Assembly (NCBI GenBank): GCA_034408895.1
Contig: JAWXCI010000039.1
Location: 1-47,182, forward strand
DNA length: 47,182 bases
Direction of reading: 5' to 3'
Source: UBA4660 sp034408895
GTDB taxonomy: Bacteria; Bacteroidota; Bacteroidia; Flavobacteriales_D; Sanyastnellaceae
Made by a program: the position numbers and the translations under genes. Below the pieces are notes generated by a model. The model searched no databases and was not told the DNA's origin. It was given only the letters and a program-made list of their open reading frames with translations. This document shows, piece after piece, positions 17,390 to 24,742 of the stretch (positions within the stretch are counted from its first letter, which is position 1; each line of letters begins with the position of its first letter).

Positions 17390-17440
17390 AAATGAGCAAT
17401 AGGAAAATGGCAATAGACAATAAGCAAAGGGCAAAGGACA
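17390..17440. repeat. GGCAATGGGCAATA-type low-complexity intergenic repeat, copy 3
   Basis: Reads AATGAGCAATAGGAAAATGG and then CAATAGACAATAAGCAAAGG before a cluster of CCCGATA palindromes. It belongs to the same loose family as copies 1 and 2. Confidence 0.45.
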
Positions 17441-17441
17441 C

Positions 17442-17532
17442 CATCCCGATAAATATCTGAACTCTAACTCAACATCCCGATAGTTATCGGGACAACAACT
17501 CACCAACTCACCATCCCGATAGCTATTGGGAC
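17442..17532. repeat. cluster of CATCCCGATA(N)TATCGGGAC palindromic repeats
   Basis: Three CATCCCGATA units begin at 17442, 17473 and 17512. The second forms a near-perfect palindrome, CCCGATAGTTATCGGG (17476-17491). The third is TCCCGATAGCTATTGGGA (17514-17531), and the first has lost its right half. They lie 20-110 bp before parA, with CTCAAC/CTCACC spacers between them. Single degenerate half-copies occur elsewhere, for example near 9354 and 11977. This looks like a dispersed Bacteroidota intergenic palindrome. Confidence 0.6.
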
Positions 17533-17552
17533 TCTAATTCAAAATTTTCATC

Positions 17553-18368
17553 ATGGGAAAAATAATAACCGTTGCCAACCAGAAAGGCGGAGTTGGAAAA
17601 ACAACCACCGCCATAAACCTTGCAGCCTGCATGGGTGTGTTGGAATTCAAAACACTGTTGGTGGATGCCGATCCGCAGGCCAATGCCACATCGGGCGTGG
17701 GTATTGATCCTAAGAATACCAAAACGGGTATTTATGAATGCCTGATAAACGACATCAACCCGCGTGACATCATCATTAAAACAGAAAACCCGAACCTCGA
17801 TTTGATTCCATCTCACATTGACCTGGTGGGTGCTGAGATCGAATTGATAAACATGCCCAACCGCGAATACATGATGCGGCAATCGCTAAACAAAATCAGG
17901 GATGATTATGATTTTATCATCATTGATTGTTCACCCTCGCTGGGACTTGTAACCATCAACGCGCTCACCGCCAGCGACAGTGTGATAGTACCTGTTCAAT
18001 GCGAATACTTTGCATTGGAAGGATTGGGAAAATTGCTGAATACCATAAAAATTGTCCAGCAAAAACTCAACACAGATTTGAGTATTGAAGGCATCTTGCT
18101 TACCATGTACGATACCCGCCTGCGCCTCAGCAACCAGGTGGTGGAAGAGGTGCGTATTCACTTCCAAGAAATTGCTTTTGAAACCATCATACACCGCAAC
18201 ACCACTTTGGGCGAAGCACCGTCCTTCGGCCAAACTATTATTATGCACGATGCCAGTTGCAAAGGCTCGGTAAACTACCTGAACCTTGCCCGCGAAATAC
18301 TTCAGAAGAACAAGATGACACGTATGCCAAGCGAAGAAAAATACATTTCAACAGAAAACAATGGCTAA
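17553..18368 (+). CDS. parA: chromosome-partitioning ATPase ParA/Soj
   Basis: A 271-residue deviant Walker ATPase. NQKGGVGKTTTAINLAACMG at residues 9-28 holds the P-loop with the signature Lys, LLVDADPQANATSG follows, and YDFIIIDCSPSLGLVTINAL contains Walker B. With ParB it segregates the replication-origin region. It overlaps parB by 8 bp. Length and sequence fit chromosomal Soj rather than plasmid ParA proteins, which usually carry an extra N-terminal DNA-binding region. Confidence 0.94.
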   Translation: MGKIITVANQKGGVGKTTTAINLAACMGVLEFKTLLVDADPQANATSGVGIDPKNTKTGIYECLINDINPRDIIIKTENPNLDLIPSHIDLVGAEIELINMPNREYMMRQSLNKIRDDYDFIIIDCSPSLGLVTINALTASDSVIVPVQCEYFALEGLGKLLNTIKIVQQKLNTDLSIEGILLTMYDTRLRLSNQVVEEVRIHFQEIAFETIIHRNTTLGEAPSFGQTIIMHDASCKGSVNYLNLAREILQKNKMTRMPSEEKYISTENNG

Positions 18369-19260
18369 GAAACAAGCACTGGGCCGCGGCCTGAGCGCAC
18401 TCCTGGAAAATGCCACAGCACCGACTATGGAGCGCCCACTCAGCATTACAGCAATATCGGGACAGATTGGCCATGTGGCAGGTCCTATTTCCATGTTGCA
18501 CATCAACCAGATGGAGGCCAACCCTTTTCAACCGCGACAGGAATTTGAAAAACAAGCCATGAAAGAACTGGCACAATCCATAGAAAAACTTGGATTGATA
18601 CAACCCATAACGGTAAGAAAAATTTCAGCCACCAAGTTCCAGATCATTTCCGGTGAGCGCAGGTTTCGGGCAGCACAAATGGCGGGCATTGAAGACGTAC
18701 CGGTGTATGTGCGCGAGGCGAACGACCAAGCCATGCTTGAAATGGCGCTAGTGGAAAACATACAGCGCGAAAACCTCAACGCAATTGAAATTGCCATCAC
18801 TTATAAACGCCTGATGGAAGAATGCGACTTAACCACCGAAGATTTGGCAGTGCGTGTGGGAAAAGACCGAAGCACGGTGACCAACTTCGTGCGCCTGCTG
18901 AAACTGCCGCCCGAAATCCAGATAGGAATTATTGAGAAACAGATTTCAGCTGGACATGCCCGTGCGCTTATCAACGCGGAGCCTGAAGCCAAACAAATGA
19001 AAATCTACAAACAGATTATTGAAAAAGATTTGAGCGTGAGGCGTGTGGAAGAGTTGGTGAAAGAAGATGATCATCCTAAACTTTTCAAGAACGAACGCAC
19101 CATTATGTCCCTGGAGTTCCAAAAAATGCAGGCCGACCTTCGGTTGAAATTCGGGAACAAATCGAAATTGGTGCGCAACGAAAATGGTCTGGGTAAAATA
19201 GAAATCCCTTTTGCCACGGATGATGACCTGCAGCGCATTGCGGACATGATGGAACTTTAA
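18361..19260 (+). CDS. parB: chromosome-partitioning protein ParB/Spo0J
   Basis: A 299-residue ParB. The N-terminal ParA-contact segment is MAKKQALGRGLSALL. The CTPase/clamp domain contains NPFQPRQEF and the GERRFRAAQMAG box (98-109), with ENIQRENLNAIEIA next. A helix-turn-helix for parS binding (TTEDLAVRVGKDRSTVTNFVRLLKLP) lies at about 136-162. The C-terminal dimerisation part is shorter and more variable. The start codon overlaps the end of parA. No parS site was identified with confidence in the window. Confidence 0.94.
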   Translation: MAKKQALGRGLSALLENATAPTMERPLSITAISGQIGHVAGPISMLHINQMEANPFQPRQEFEKQAMKELAQSIEKLGLIQPITVRKISATKFQIISGERRFRAAQMAGIEDVPVYVREANDQAMLEMALVENIQRENLNAIEIAITYKRLMEECDLTTEDLAVRVGKDRSTVTNFVRLLKLPPEIQIGIIEKQISAGHARALINAEPEAKQMKIYKQIIEKDLSVRRVEELVKEDDHPKLFKNERTIMSLEFQKMQADLRLKFGNKSKLVRNENGLGKIEIPFATDDDLQRIADMMEL

Positions 19261-19294
19261 ACAAGCTCCTCAGGTTGGCGAATCACATTGCGAT

Positions 19295-19888
19295 TCAAAT
19301 TGTTCTTTGCCTCATCCATCCTGTTATGCTGTTGCGCACCCGATAGGTGGTCAACACTTCATGCTCTTTTTCAGAAAGGAACAAAACCAATGTTCCGCAT
19401 TGTGGAATTATTTCATCCTGCGAGTTGTTTAGATGATAAACGATCAACTGTCCGCCATCTGTCAGTTGCCAATTTTCATTCAAGTAAAGAACCACGGACA
19501 CAATTCTGGGCGAACCTGAACGATGCCTGTCCACATGTTTTTTGTAAAAAGTTCCGGCAGGATATTCCGTGAAATGACATTCGAAATTTTCGATGCCAAG
19601 AAAAAAACTGCGATTCAGATCTGTGCGGATTTCCTCCATTGCTTCTAACATAATTTTCACTGACGGACTGCTATTCTCTGGATCAATCCAATGAATAAAA
19701 TCACCGCGCTGTTCAGCGTCTATGTGCTTCTCCACTCCTTTCCCTATGGCTGCCTTTTTCAATTCACCTGCCCTTTTCAGTTCTGTTATTTCATCGCGAA
19801 GCAATGAGGCTACAGTATCATCAATGAAGTTTCTCCATTCAATGAAACCGTCATGTTCAAATCGTTCAAGATGTTTTTCTGAGAGCAT
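19295..19888 (-). CDS. 2-oxoglutarate/Fe(II) dioxygenase, prolyl 4-hydroxylase-like
   Basis: A 197-residue enzyme with the full iron and cosubstrate signature: His118 and Asp120 (in YKKHVDRH), His176 (in SEKEHEV) and Arg185 (in RVRNSITGWMR). The P4H-type core SVVLYLNENWQLTDGGQL and CGTLVLFLS is present. Bacterial relatives such as the Pseudomonas prolyl hydroxylase modify a proline in EF-Tu, and the length and motifs suit that group. The substrate here is inference. It is convergent with parB, with 34 bp between the stop codons. Confidence 0.85.
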   Translation of the reverse strand: MLSEKHLERFEHDGFIEWRNFIDDTVASLLRDEITELKRAGELKKAAIGKGVEKHIDAEQRGDFIHWIDPENSSPSVKIMLEAMEEIRTDLNRSFFLGIENFECHFTEYPAGTFYKKHVDRHRSGSPRIVSVVLYLNENWQLTDGGQLIVYHLNNSQDEIIPQCGTLVLFLSEKEHEVLTTYRVRNSITGWMRQRTI

Positions 19889-19988
19889 AGTTGCGTTACA
19901 ATTGTGTTCTGTAAATATTTTTTAATTATTCCAGCCAAACTTCCTCATTTCGTTCACCCAAAACCTGGAACTTCAAACCCGAATAGCC

Positions 19989-21257
19989 TCACTTTCTATT
20001 GAACGGCCGGATGATGAGACGCAGGTCGCGCGAGTGCCTTATGTAATTCAGCATCCAGCTAACCAGCACCACCACTTTATTCCTGAAGCCTACCAATTGA
20101 TAAATGTGGACAAACAACCACGCCACCCAGGCTATCCAGCCATAGAGCTTGATATGCGGCAATTCGGTAACAGCTTTGTTGCGCCCAATGGTGGCCATTG
20201 ATCCCAGGTTTTTATATCGGAACTCCCGCATGGGTCTGCCAGCTTGCAGCAGATTGAGATTCGCGGCCAGCAACACTCCCTGCTGCATGGCAGGTTGCGC
20301 CATCATGGGATGACCCTGTGGCAATTTTTCACTCACCATTTTTGCCACATCACCCAGTGCGAATATGTTTTCCATTCCTTTCACCTGGTTAAAAGTGTTC
20401 ACAAGAATTCTGGAACCATCAATGCATTCCGCAGGCAAACCGTCCGCTATGAAACCTTTGACACCAGCAGCCCAGATAACAGTGCTTGCCGAAAGTTCAC
20501 GACCGTCTTTACAAATAACTTTTCTTCCGTCAAAATCCAACGCCCGTGTATCGAACCACACATCCACACCCATGTTCTTTAAGACTTCCAATGCTTTGGC
20601 CGATGATTTTTCTGACATCTCTTTCAACACCCGTCCGTTGCTGTCTATAAGATGAATGTCCATAGCGCGAACGTCAAGGTCGGGATAATCCTTGGGTAAA
20701 ATGTCTTTTCTTAGTTCTGCCAACGCCCCGGCAAGTTCTACTCCTGTAGGTCCAGCGCCAATAATCACAATACTCATCAGTGATTCCCTTTCACCCAGAT
20801 CAATGGTCAATAGGGCCTTTTCGAAATTCTGCAAAATCAGGCCGCGAATATCCAGTGCTTCGGCCACGGTTTTCATGGGCATCGTTCGTTCTTCAAGATT
20901 TTTCAGTCCAAAATAATTGGTGGTAGCTCCGGTAGCCAGTACCAAATAATCGTATTCAACTTCACCTATGGTTGTGCTTATTCTTTTATGCTCAGGTAAT
21001 ATTTTTTTTAGCTCGCACAGCCGGAAAAAGAAATTTTTTCTACCGGAGAATATTTTCCTGAATGGATAGGCAATGCTTCCCGGTTCGAGACCTGCTGTGG
21101 CCACCTGGTAAAACAAAGGTTGAAAAGCATGGTAGTTGTGCCTATCCAGCAGCACTACCTGAAACCTGCGGGGATCAAGTTTCTGTGCGAGCCGCAACCC
21201 ACCAAATCCACCGCCAACAATTACAACTCTGGGAACGCTGCTCTCTGGAATATTCAT
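19989..21257 (-). CDS. ndh: type II NADH:quinone oxidoreductase (NDH-2)
   Basis: A 422-residue FAD-dependent, non-proton-pumping NADH dehydrogenase. RVVIVGGGFGGLRLAQKL at the N-terminus binds FAD, followed by HNYHAFQPLFYQVATAGLEP, a characteristic NDH-2 stretch. The NADH-binding motif is SIVIIGAGPTGVELAGALAE. NIFALGDVA closes the FAD site, and YQLVGFRNKVVVLVSWMLNYI forms the C-terminal membrane-association helix. The start is set at 21257 (MNIPESSVPRVVIVGG); the longer frame adds a non-conserved leader. Confidence 0.93.
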   Translation of the reverse strand: MNIPESSVPRVVIVGGGFGGLRLAQKLDPRRFQVVLLDRHNYHAFQPLFYQVATAGLEPGSIAYPFRKIFSGRKNFFFRLCELKKILPEHKRISTTIGEVEYDYLVLATGATTNYFGLKNLEERTMPMKTVAEALDIRGLILQNFEKALLTIDLGERESLMSIVIIGAGPTGVELAGALAELRKDILPKDYPDLDVRAMDIHLIDSNGRVLKEMSEKSSAKALEVLKNMGVDVWFDTRALDFDGRKVICKDGRELSASTVIWAAGVKGFIADGLPAECIDGSRILVNTFNQVKGMENIFALGDVAKMVSEKLPQGHPMMAQPAMQQGVLLAANLNLLQAGRPMREFRYKNLGSMATIGRNKAVTELPHIKLYGWIAWVAWLFVHIYQLVGFRNKVVVLVSWMLNYIRHSRDLRLIIRPFNRK

Positions 21258-21366
21258 AGGACAATTGAACTTAGAGGGCGAAGGTAGGAGGCAGCTAAAA
21301 CGAAAACGGGTCAACCATTGCTGGCCGACCCGTTTTCATCTTTAGGTAATGCAATCTGAAATTACA

Positions 21367-21513
21367 TTATACAATACCGCTGAACTTTAACCAGTCGCGG
21401 AGCCTGGAGCGGTCGTCATCGTGTAACGAACGCATTGCCTTTCGAAGTTCTTTCCTGAAAAGCATGGCATCAAAAGTTACGTTTCCAAGTACGGCTTTAT
21501 AGTAATCGAGCAT
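21367..21513 (-). CDS. 48-residue conserved-looking small protein
   Basis: Translates as MLDYYKAVLGNVTFDAMLFR followed by KELRKAMRSLHDDDRSRLRD and WLKFSGIV. The pattern LDYYK-VL--V-FD--LF-KEL-KA followed by a short helix matches a family of very small proteins I associate with Bacteroidota; their function is unknown. It is largely helical and amphipathic by eye. The ATG at 21513 follows directly after a run of eight U on the minus-strand transcript, which itself follows a hairpin. It ends about 110 bp before the ndh start on the same strand. Confidence 0.65.
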   Translation of the reverse strand: MLDYYKAVLGNVTFDAMLFRKELRKAMRSLHDDDRSRLRDWLKFSGIV

Positions 21514-21576
21514 AAAAAAAAGTTAGGTTAGGTACTCCGTTGCAGGGGTGGAGGTTCGTCCTCATGCCTAACTTTT
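21514..21576 (-). promoter_or_regulatory. hairpin plus U-run immediately before the 48-residue gene (possible attenuator)
   Basis: On the minus strand, AAAAGTTAGG (21576-21567) can pair with CCTAACTTTT (21527-21518). An inner hairpin GAGG/CCTC (21563-21560 with 21554-21551) lies in the loop. The outer stem runs into eight U that end at the ATG. This is terminator-like and would also bury the start of the small gene, so it may act as an attenuator or translational switch. This is structure read by eye; no ligand or protein is proposed. Confidence 0.45.
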
Positions 21577-21710
21577 ACCTTCGGGTTGGATGCGAAGAAA
21601 ATGATCAGCCGAAATAATTTAGAAAGTTGAATTGTTGACTTGTAACGGGCATCAAAACGAAATGGTTTCATTGTGCGAAAAAAAAATCTTCGAAGAGCAA
21701 TGTATCAGGG

Positions 21711-21747
21711 TATTAAAAAGAGAAAGCCCCCGGACGTTTCCGGGGGC
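21711..21747 (-). terminator. strong GC-rich intrinsic terminator
   Basis: A 9-bp perfect stem GCCCCCGGA/TCCGGGGGC with a 4-base loop. On the minus strand it is followed by a T-rich tail (TTTCTCTTTTT). On the plus strand the tail is GTTTCCTT, which is weaker. Confidence 0.7.
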
Positions 21748-21860
21748 GTTTCCTTAAACCTTAACCAAATTAGGTATTAACCAAAACCAAAACTTACTGA
21801 TTAGTAAGACGCGGATTGAATTTCAACCACCATGCCAAACAAATTGAAGGCATGGTTTGT
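21711..21860 (-). ncRNA. candidate structured non-coding RNA ending in an intrinsic terminator
   Basis: Three hairpins occur within 135 bp in a stretch without long frames: ACCATGCC/GGCATGGT (21829-21836 with 21849-21856), CTTACT-GATT-AGTAAG (21793-21808) and GCCCCCGGA/TCCGGGGGC (21726-21734 with 21739-21747). Read on the minus strand, the last is followed by TTTCTCTTTTT, which suits an intrinsic terminator. A purine-rich linker carrying GGTTTTGGTTAA and GGTTAAGG lies between. The strand choice rests only on that U-rich tail. No match to a known RNA family is claimed. Confidence 0.35.
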
Positions 21861-21927
21861 TATAGAATTTTTGCAAATGTGAAATGAGAAGAAAAATATC
21901 GGAAGGACGAGACGGCTACCTCCGCCA

Positions 21928-22143
21928 TTACTCCAAAATGATGCCGCGGCACCTCGAGCATTGCATATTGTGCGTACTCACCTTTTTCATAGGCAGTATG
22001 CGGACAAAAAACAAGGCGAACCATTTTCGCACATTCACCCGGCTGGCATAAGAGAACAAACCACAGTGCGGGCAGAATTTAGTTTCCGGAACACTACCGG
22101 CAATAGAAGATACTTTGTCAACAACACCTGCAATTACGAACAT
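21928..22143 (-). CDS. small zinc-ribbon protein
   Basis: A 71-residue protein beginning MFVIAGVVDKVSSI. It contains CPHC followed 30-40 residues later by CSRC, the two-knuckle pattern of a zinc ribbon. Between them the aromatic/basic stretch VNVRKWFALFFVRILPM matches the YFTLFFIPLIPL-type segment of the small zinc-ribbon proteins common in Bacteroidota. The function of these is unknown. The ATG at 22143 is favoured over the frame extending to 22170. It is divergent from the thiolase gene, with only 38 bp between the start codons. Confidence 0.7.
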   Translation of the reverse strand: MFVIAGVVDKVSSIAGSVPETKFCPHCGLFSYASRVNVRKWFALFFVRILPMKKVSTHNMQCSRCRGIILE

Positions 22144-22181
22144 AATAGGGCAATTAGATTTGCGCCACAATGATACAACAA

Positions 22182-23363
22182 ATGAGAGAAGTTTTTATCG
22201 TTTCGGCAACCCGGACTCCAATCGGAAGTTTTGGTGGAGTGCTGTCATCCATTTCTGCTACCAAACTGGGAGCCGCGGCAATAAAAGGCGCACTGGAAAA
22301 AATAAATCTTGACCCACTTTCCGTGCAGGATGTCCTTATGGGTTGTGCACTGCAGGCCAATCTGGGGCAGGCACCCGCGCGGCAGGCTGCAAAATTTGCC
22401 GGACTGCCAAACTCGGTGAATTGCACTACAGTAAATAAAGTGTGTGCATCGGGTATGAAAGCGGTAATGCTGGGTGCCCAAAGCATTCGTCTCGGTGATG
22501 CCGATGTAATAGTGGCGGGAGGAATGGAAAGTATGAGCCAGGTTCCTTTTTATTCTGACAGCACAAGGTGGGGGCACAAGTATGGCAACGTGGGTTTGAT
22601 TGATGGTCTTGCAAAAGATGGCCTTACTGATGTTTACAACAATTATGCGATGGGAAATGCCGCTGACCTGTGCGCGCGTGAATGCAACATATCGCGGGAG
22701 GATCAAGATGCCTTCGCCATAGAAAGCTACAAGCGCTCGGCAAGTGCATGGAGTGCGGGAAAGTTTGAAGAAGAAGTGCTGCCCCTCCAGATTACCGGAA
22801 GGAAAGGAGAAACCATCACCATTGCCGAAGACGAAGAATTCAAAAGCGTGAATTTTGAAAAAATTCCGCATTTGAAACCTGTTTTCTCGAAAGAAGGAAC
22901 TGTTACGGCCGCCAATGCCTCTACTATGAATGACGGGGCCGCTGCACTGGTGCTAATGAGTGGCGAAAAAATGAATGCACTTGGCTTGAAGCCTCTTGCA
23001 AAAATTCTATCCTATTCCGATGCAGCGCAGGCACCTGAATTGTTCACCACTACTCCATCGATAGCAATGCCGCTTGCAGTTGAAAAAGCCGGACTGAGGA
23101 TGGAGGATATTGAATACGTGGAATTGAATGAAGCCTTTTCTGTTGTGGGGTTAGCGAACGAACAAAAAATGAATCTCGACCATAGCAAAGTAAATGTGAA
23201 TGGCGGAGCAGTTTCACTCGGTCATCCTCTTGGTGCAAGTGGAGCACGAATTCTTGTCACACTCATTAATGTACTGAAGCAAAACAACGCCAGGTATGGT
23301 GCAGCCTCAATTTGTAACGGTGGTGGCGGTGCCAGCGCAGTGGTGATTGAAAACCTGAATTGA
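22182..23363 (+). CDS. acetyl-CoA C-acetyltransferase (thiolase)
   Basis: A 393-residue type II thiolase. The nucleophilic Cys is residue 88 in TVNKVCASGMKAVMLGAQ, followed by VIVAGGMESMSQVPFY. The C-terminal signatures are NGGAVSLGHPLGASGARI (active-site His) and SICNGGGGASAVVI (second catalytic Cys). It condenses or cleaves acetoacetyl-CoA; biosynthetic and degradative roles cannot be separated here. The ATG at 22182 (MREVFIVSATRTPIGSFGG) is chosen because thiolases start just before this motif; ATG 22170 would add four residues. No other beta-oxidation gene is adjacent. Confidence 0.92.
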   Translation: MREVFIVSATRTPIGSFGGVLSSISATKLGAAAIKGALEKINLDPLSVQDVLMGCALQANLGQAPARQAAKFAGLPNSVNCTTVNKVCASGMKAVMLGAQSIRLGDADVIVAGGMESMSQVPFYSDSTRWGHKYGNVGLIDGLAKDGLTDVYNNYAMGNAADLCARECNISREDQDAFAIESYKRSASAWSAGKFEEEVLPLQITGRKGETITIAEDEEFKSVNFEKIPHLKPVFSKEGTVTAANASTMNDGAAALVLMSGEKMNALGLKPLAKILSYSDAAQAPELFTTTPSIAMPLAVEKAGLRMEDIEYVELNEAFSVVGLANEQKMNLDHSKVNVNGGAVSLGHPLGASGARILVTLINVLKQNNARYGAASICNGGGGASAVVIENLN

Positions 23364-23378
23364 AGAAATTCCCCCCTG

Positions 23379-23416
23379 AAAAAAAAAGAGGCCAACCACC
23401 AGGGCACGACCTCTTT
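23379..23416 (-). terminator. intrinsic terminator after the truncated gene
   Basis: On the minus strand, AAAGAGG (23416-23410) pairs with CCTCTTT (23391-23385), followed by a long T-run (A-run 23379-23387 on the plus strand). It serves the minus-strand unit ending at 23489 and is weaker for the converging thiolase gene. Confidence 0.75.
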
Positions 23417-23488
23417 GAATTGAAAACGAAAACCGAAAACCTGTCTGTTTACCCGACTTGCATGCGGGCATCCTACAGGCCATAAAGT

Positions 23489-24067
23489 TTATCTCTTCAC
23501 TTCTTTGTCTTTTTCTACTTGTAATGGATTGTCAAGCGCGAATTTGTCGTGGCGAACTGCAGTGAGTTGCCATGAAACTTCGAGTCCTTCGTAACCGCCT
23601 CCGATTGCAAAACGATTGCCTGAAAGCTTTTCTTTGATGAAGACATTTGCGAAACCGCCAACGCATGTCAATTGGTAACGCGTGTCTGTGTTCAATGCTT
23701 CGAACCAGGCAGGAAGTTCAATTGTTGCTTCGCCATTTTGGTTCAAGACAACATTGCCTGAATAAAGATTCATTATTTCATTGCTCTCAATACACGCATG
23801 ATGAAGAGTTTTATTTTCAGGATCAAGCGGGTGATCAATAGTGAACATTTTTACTCCTGCGGTGATGGTCGCGGCAGATACAGTGCCGGTCACATCAACG
23901 TTGCCATTAGCTTCCACATCTCCGTTCAGCGCAGTTCCACCAAGTACAGCCAAATCATCAACGGTTAATGTGGCAAGTTCCGTTACTCCTGTGGCACTGA
24001 GATTTCCAGTTAATATTAGGTCATCATTCAAGAAGGCTTCGCCATCGGCAGTGAGCCTTTTACTAAA
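23489..24067 (-). pseudogene. C-terminal fragment of a larger secreted repeat-type protein
   Basis: The frame is open from 24067 to 23489 without an ATG near its start; the earliest usable codon is TTG at 24031. Upstream of that TTG the frame still reads like protein (KRLTADGEAFLNDDLILTGN), so the true N-terminus is missing. The next part has tail-fibre-like repeats (GDVEANGNVDVTGTVSA). It ends with a module I recognise from long Bacteroidota/Acidobacteria proteins: FTIDHPLDPENKTLHHACIE, then MNLYSGNVVLNQNGEATIEL, then LSGNRFAIGGGYEGLEVSWQ. Its beginning coincides to the base with the end of the sigma-factor gene (TAG at 24065-24063), consistent with a deletion that joined the two. It may still be translated by re-initiation; this is untested. 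Confidence 0.7.
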
Positions 24068-24641
24068 TCAACTCCTTCAACATTCTTTCAGTTTGTGGTG
24101 ATTGGGTAATCAGTTCACGCAGAGAGTTCATACACTTCGCTTTTTTGTTGCGGGCATTTTGTTCGTCTTTAAATCCCGTAGCAAGCGCAATTTCCTTCAT
24201 CGGTAATTCTTCGAAGTAAGTCATGATGAGTATTTGCCTGCACACTTCTCCCAACTTTTCAAAGAGTCGTTGAACCAAATTCTCGCATTCGCGATTTCGC
24301 AATTGATAGGTATCGTCTTCATAGAGTGTTGCAGAAATGTTTTCCGCAGCCACTGTCATCATCCTGCCCTTTTTCTGAAGATGTTTCAGCCATACAAACC
24401 GGCAGATGGAATAGAGGTAGGAACCAATGGCACTCTCGCCTCGAAATTTTCCGGCCTTGATGTTTTTGTAAAAAATGATGATGCCTTCCTGATAGACATC
24501 GCGGGCTTCGTCCTCTGAACCGTTGTTGTTCCTTACGATGGACCGAATGAGGGCGAAATGGTTTTTGTATACCAAACGCAGGGCGGTGTTTTCGGGATTT
24601 CCTCCTTCAATAATTCCCGATATGATTTGCGAGTCGTTCAA
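24063..24641 (-). CDS. ECF-type RNA polymerase sigma factor
   Basis: A 192-residue sigma-70 family protein. Region 2 is at about 25-95 (YKNHFALIRSIV, DEARDVYQEGIIIFYKNI, SYLYSICRFVWLKHL). Region 4 is at about 120-175, with ILIMTYFEELPMKEIALATG as the helix-turn-helix approach and NARNKKAKCMNSLREL as the recognition part. No anti-sigma factor gene is visible; what follows is the truncated gene fragment, so a former partner may have been lost. The target promoters are unknown. Confidence 0.85.
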   Translation of the reverse strand: MNDSQIISGIIEGGNPENTALRLVYKNHFALIRSIVRNNNGSEDEARDVYQEGIIIFYKNIKAGKFRGESAIGSYLYSICRFVWLKHLQKKGRMMTVAAENISATLYEDDTYQLRNRECENLVQRLFEKLGEVCRQILIMTYFEELPMKEIALATGFKDEQNARNKKAKCMNSLRELITQSPQTERMLKELI

Positions 24642-24742
24642 GCGAGTGCAATTTATAGGTCCCGGTCAATCGGGGTTCGGTGGACAAAGGCACCAGAAAA
24701 GGTGAAATCTTAAAGTTTTCCATTATCCAAACAAATATCAGC

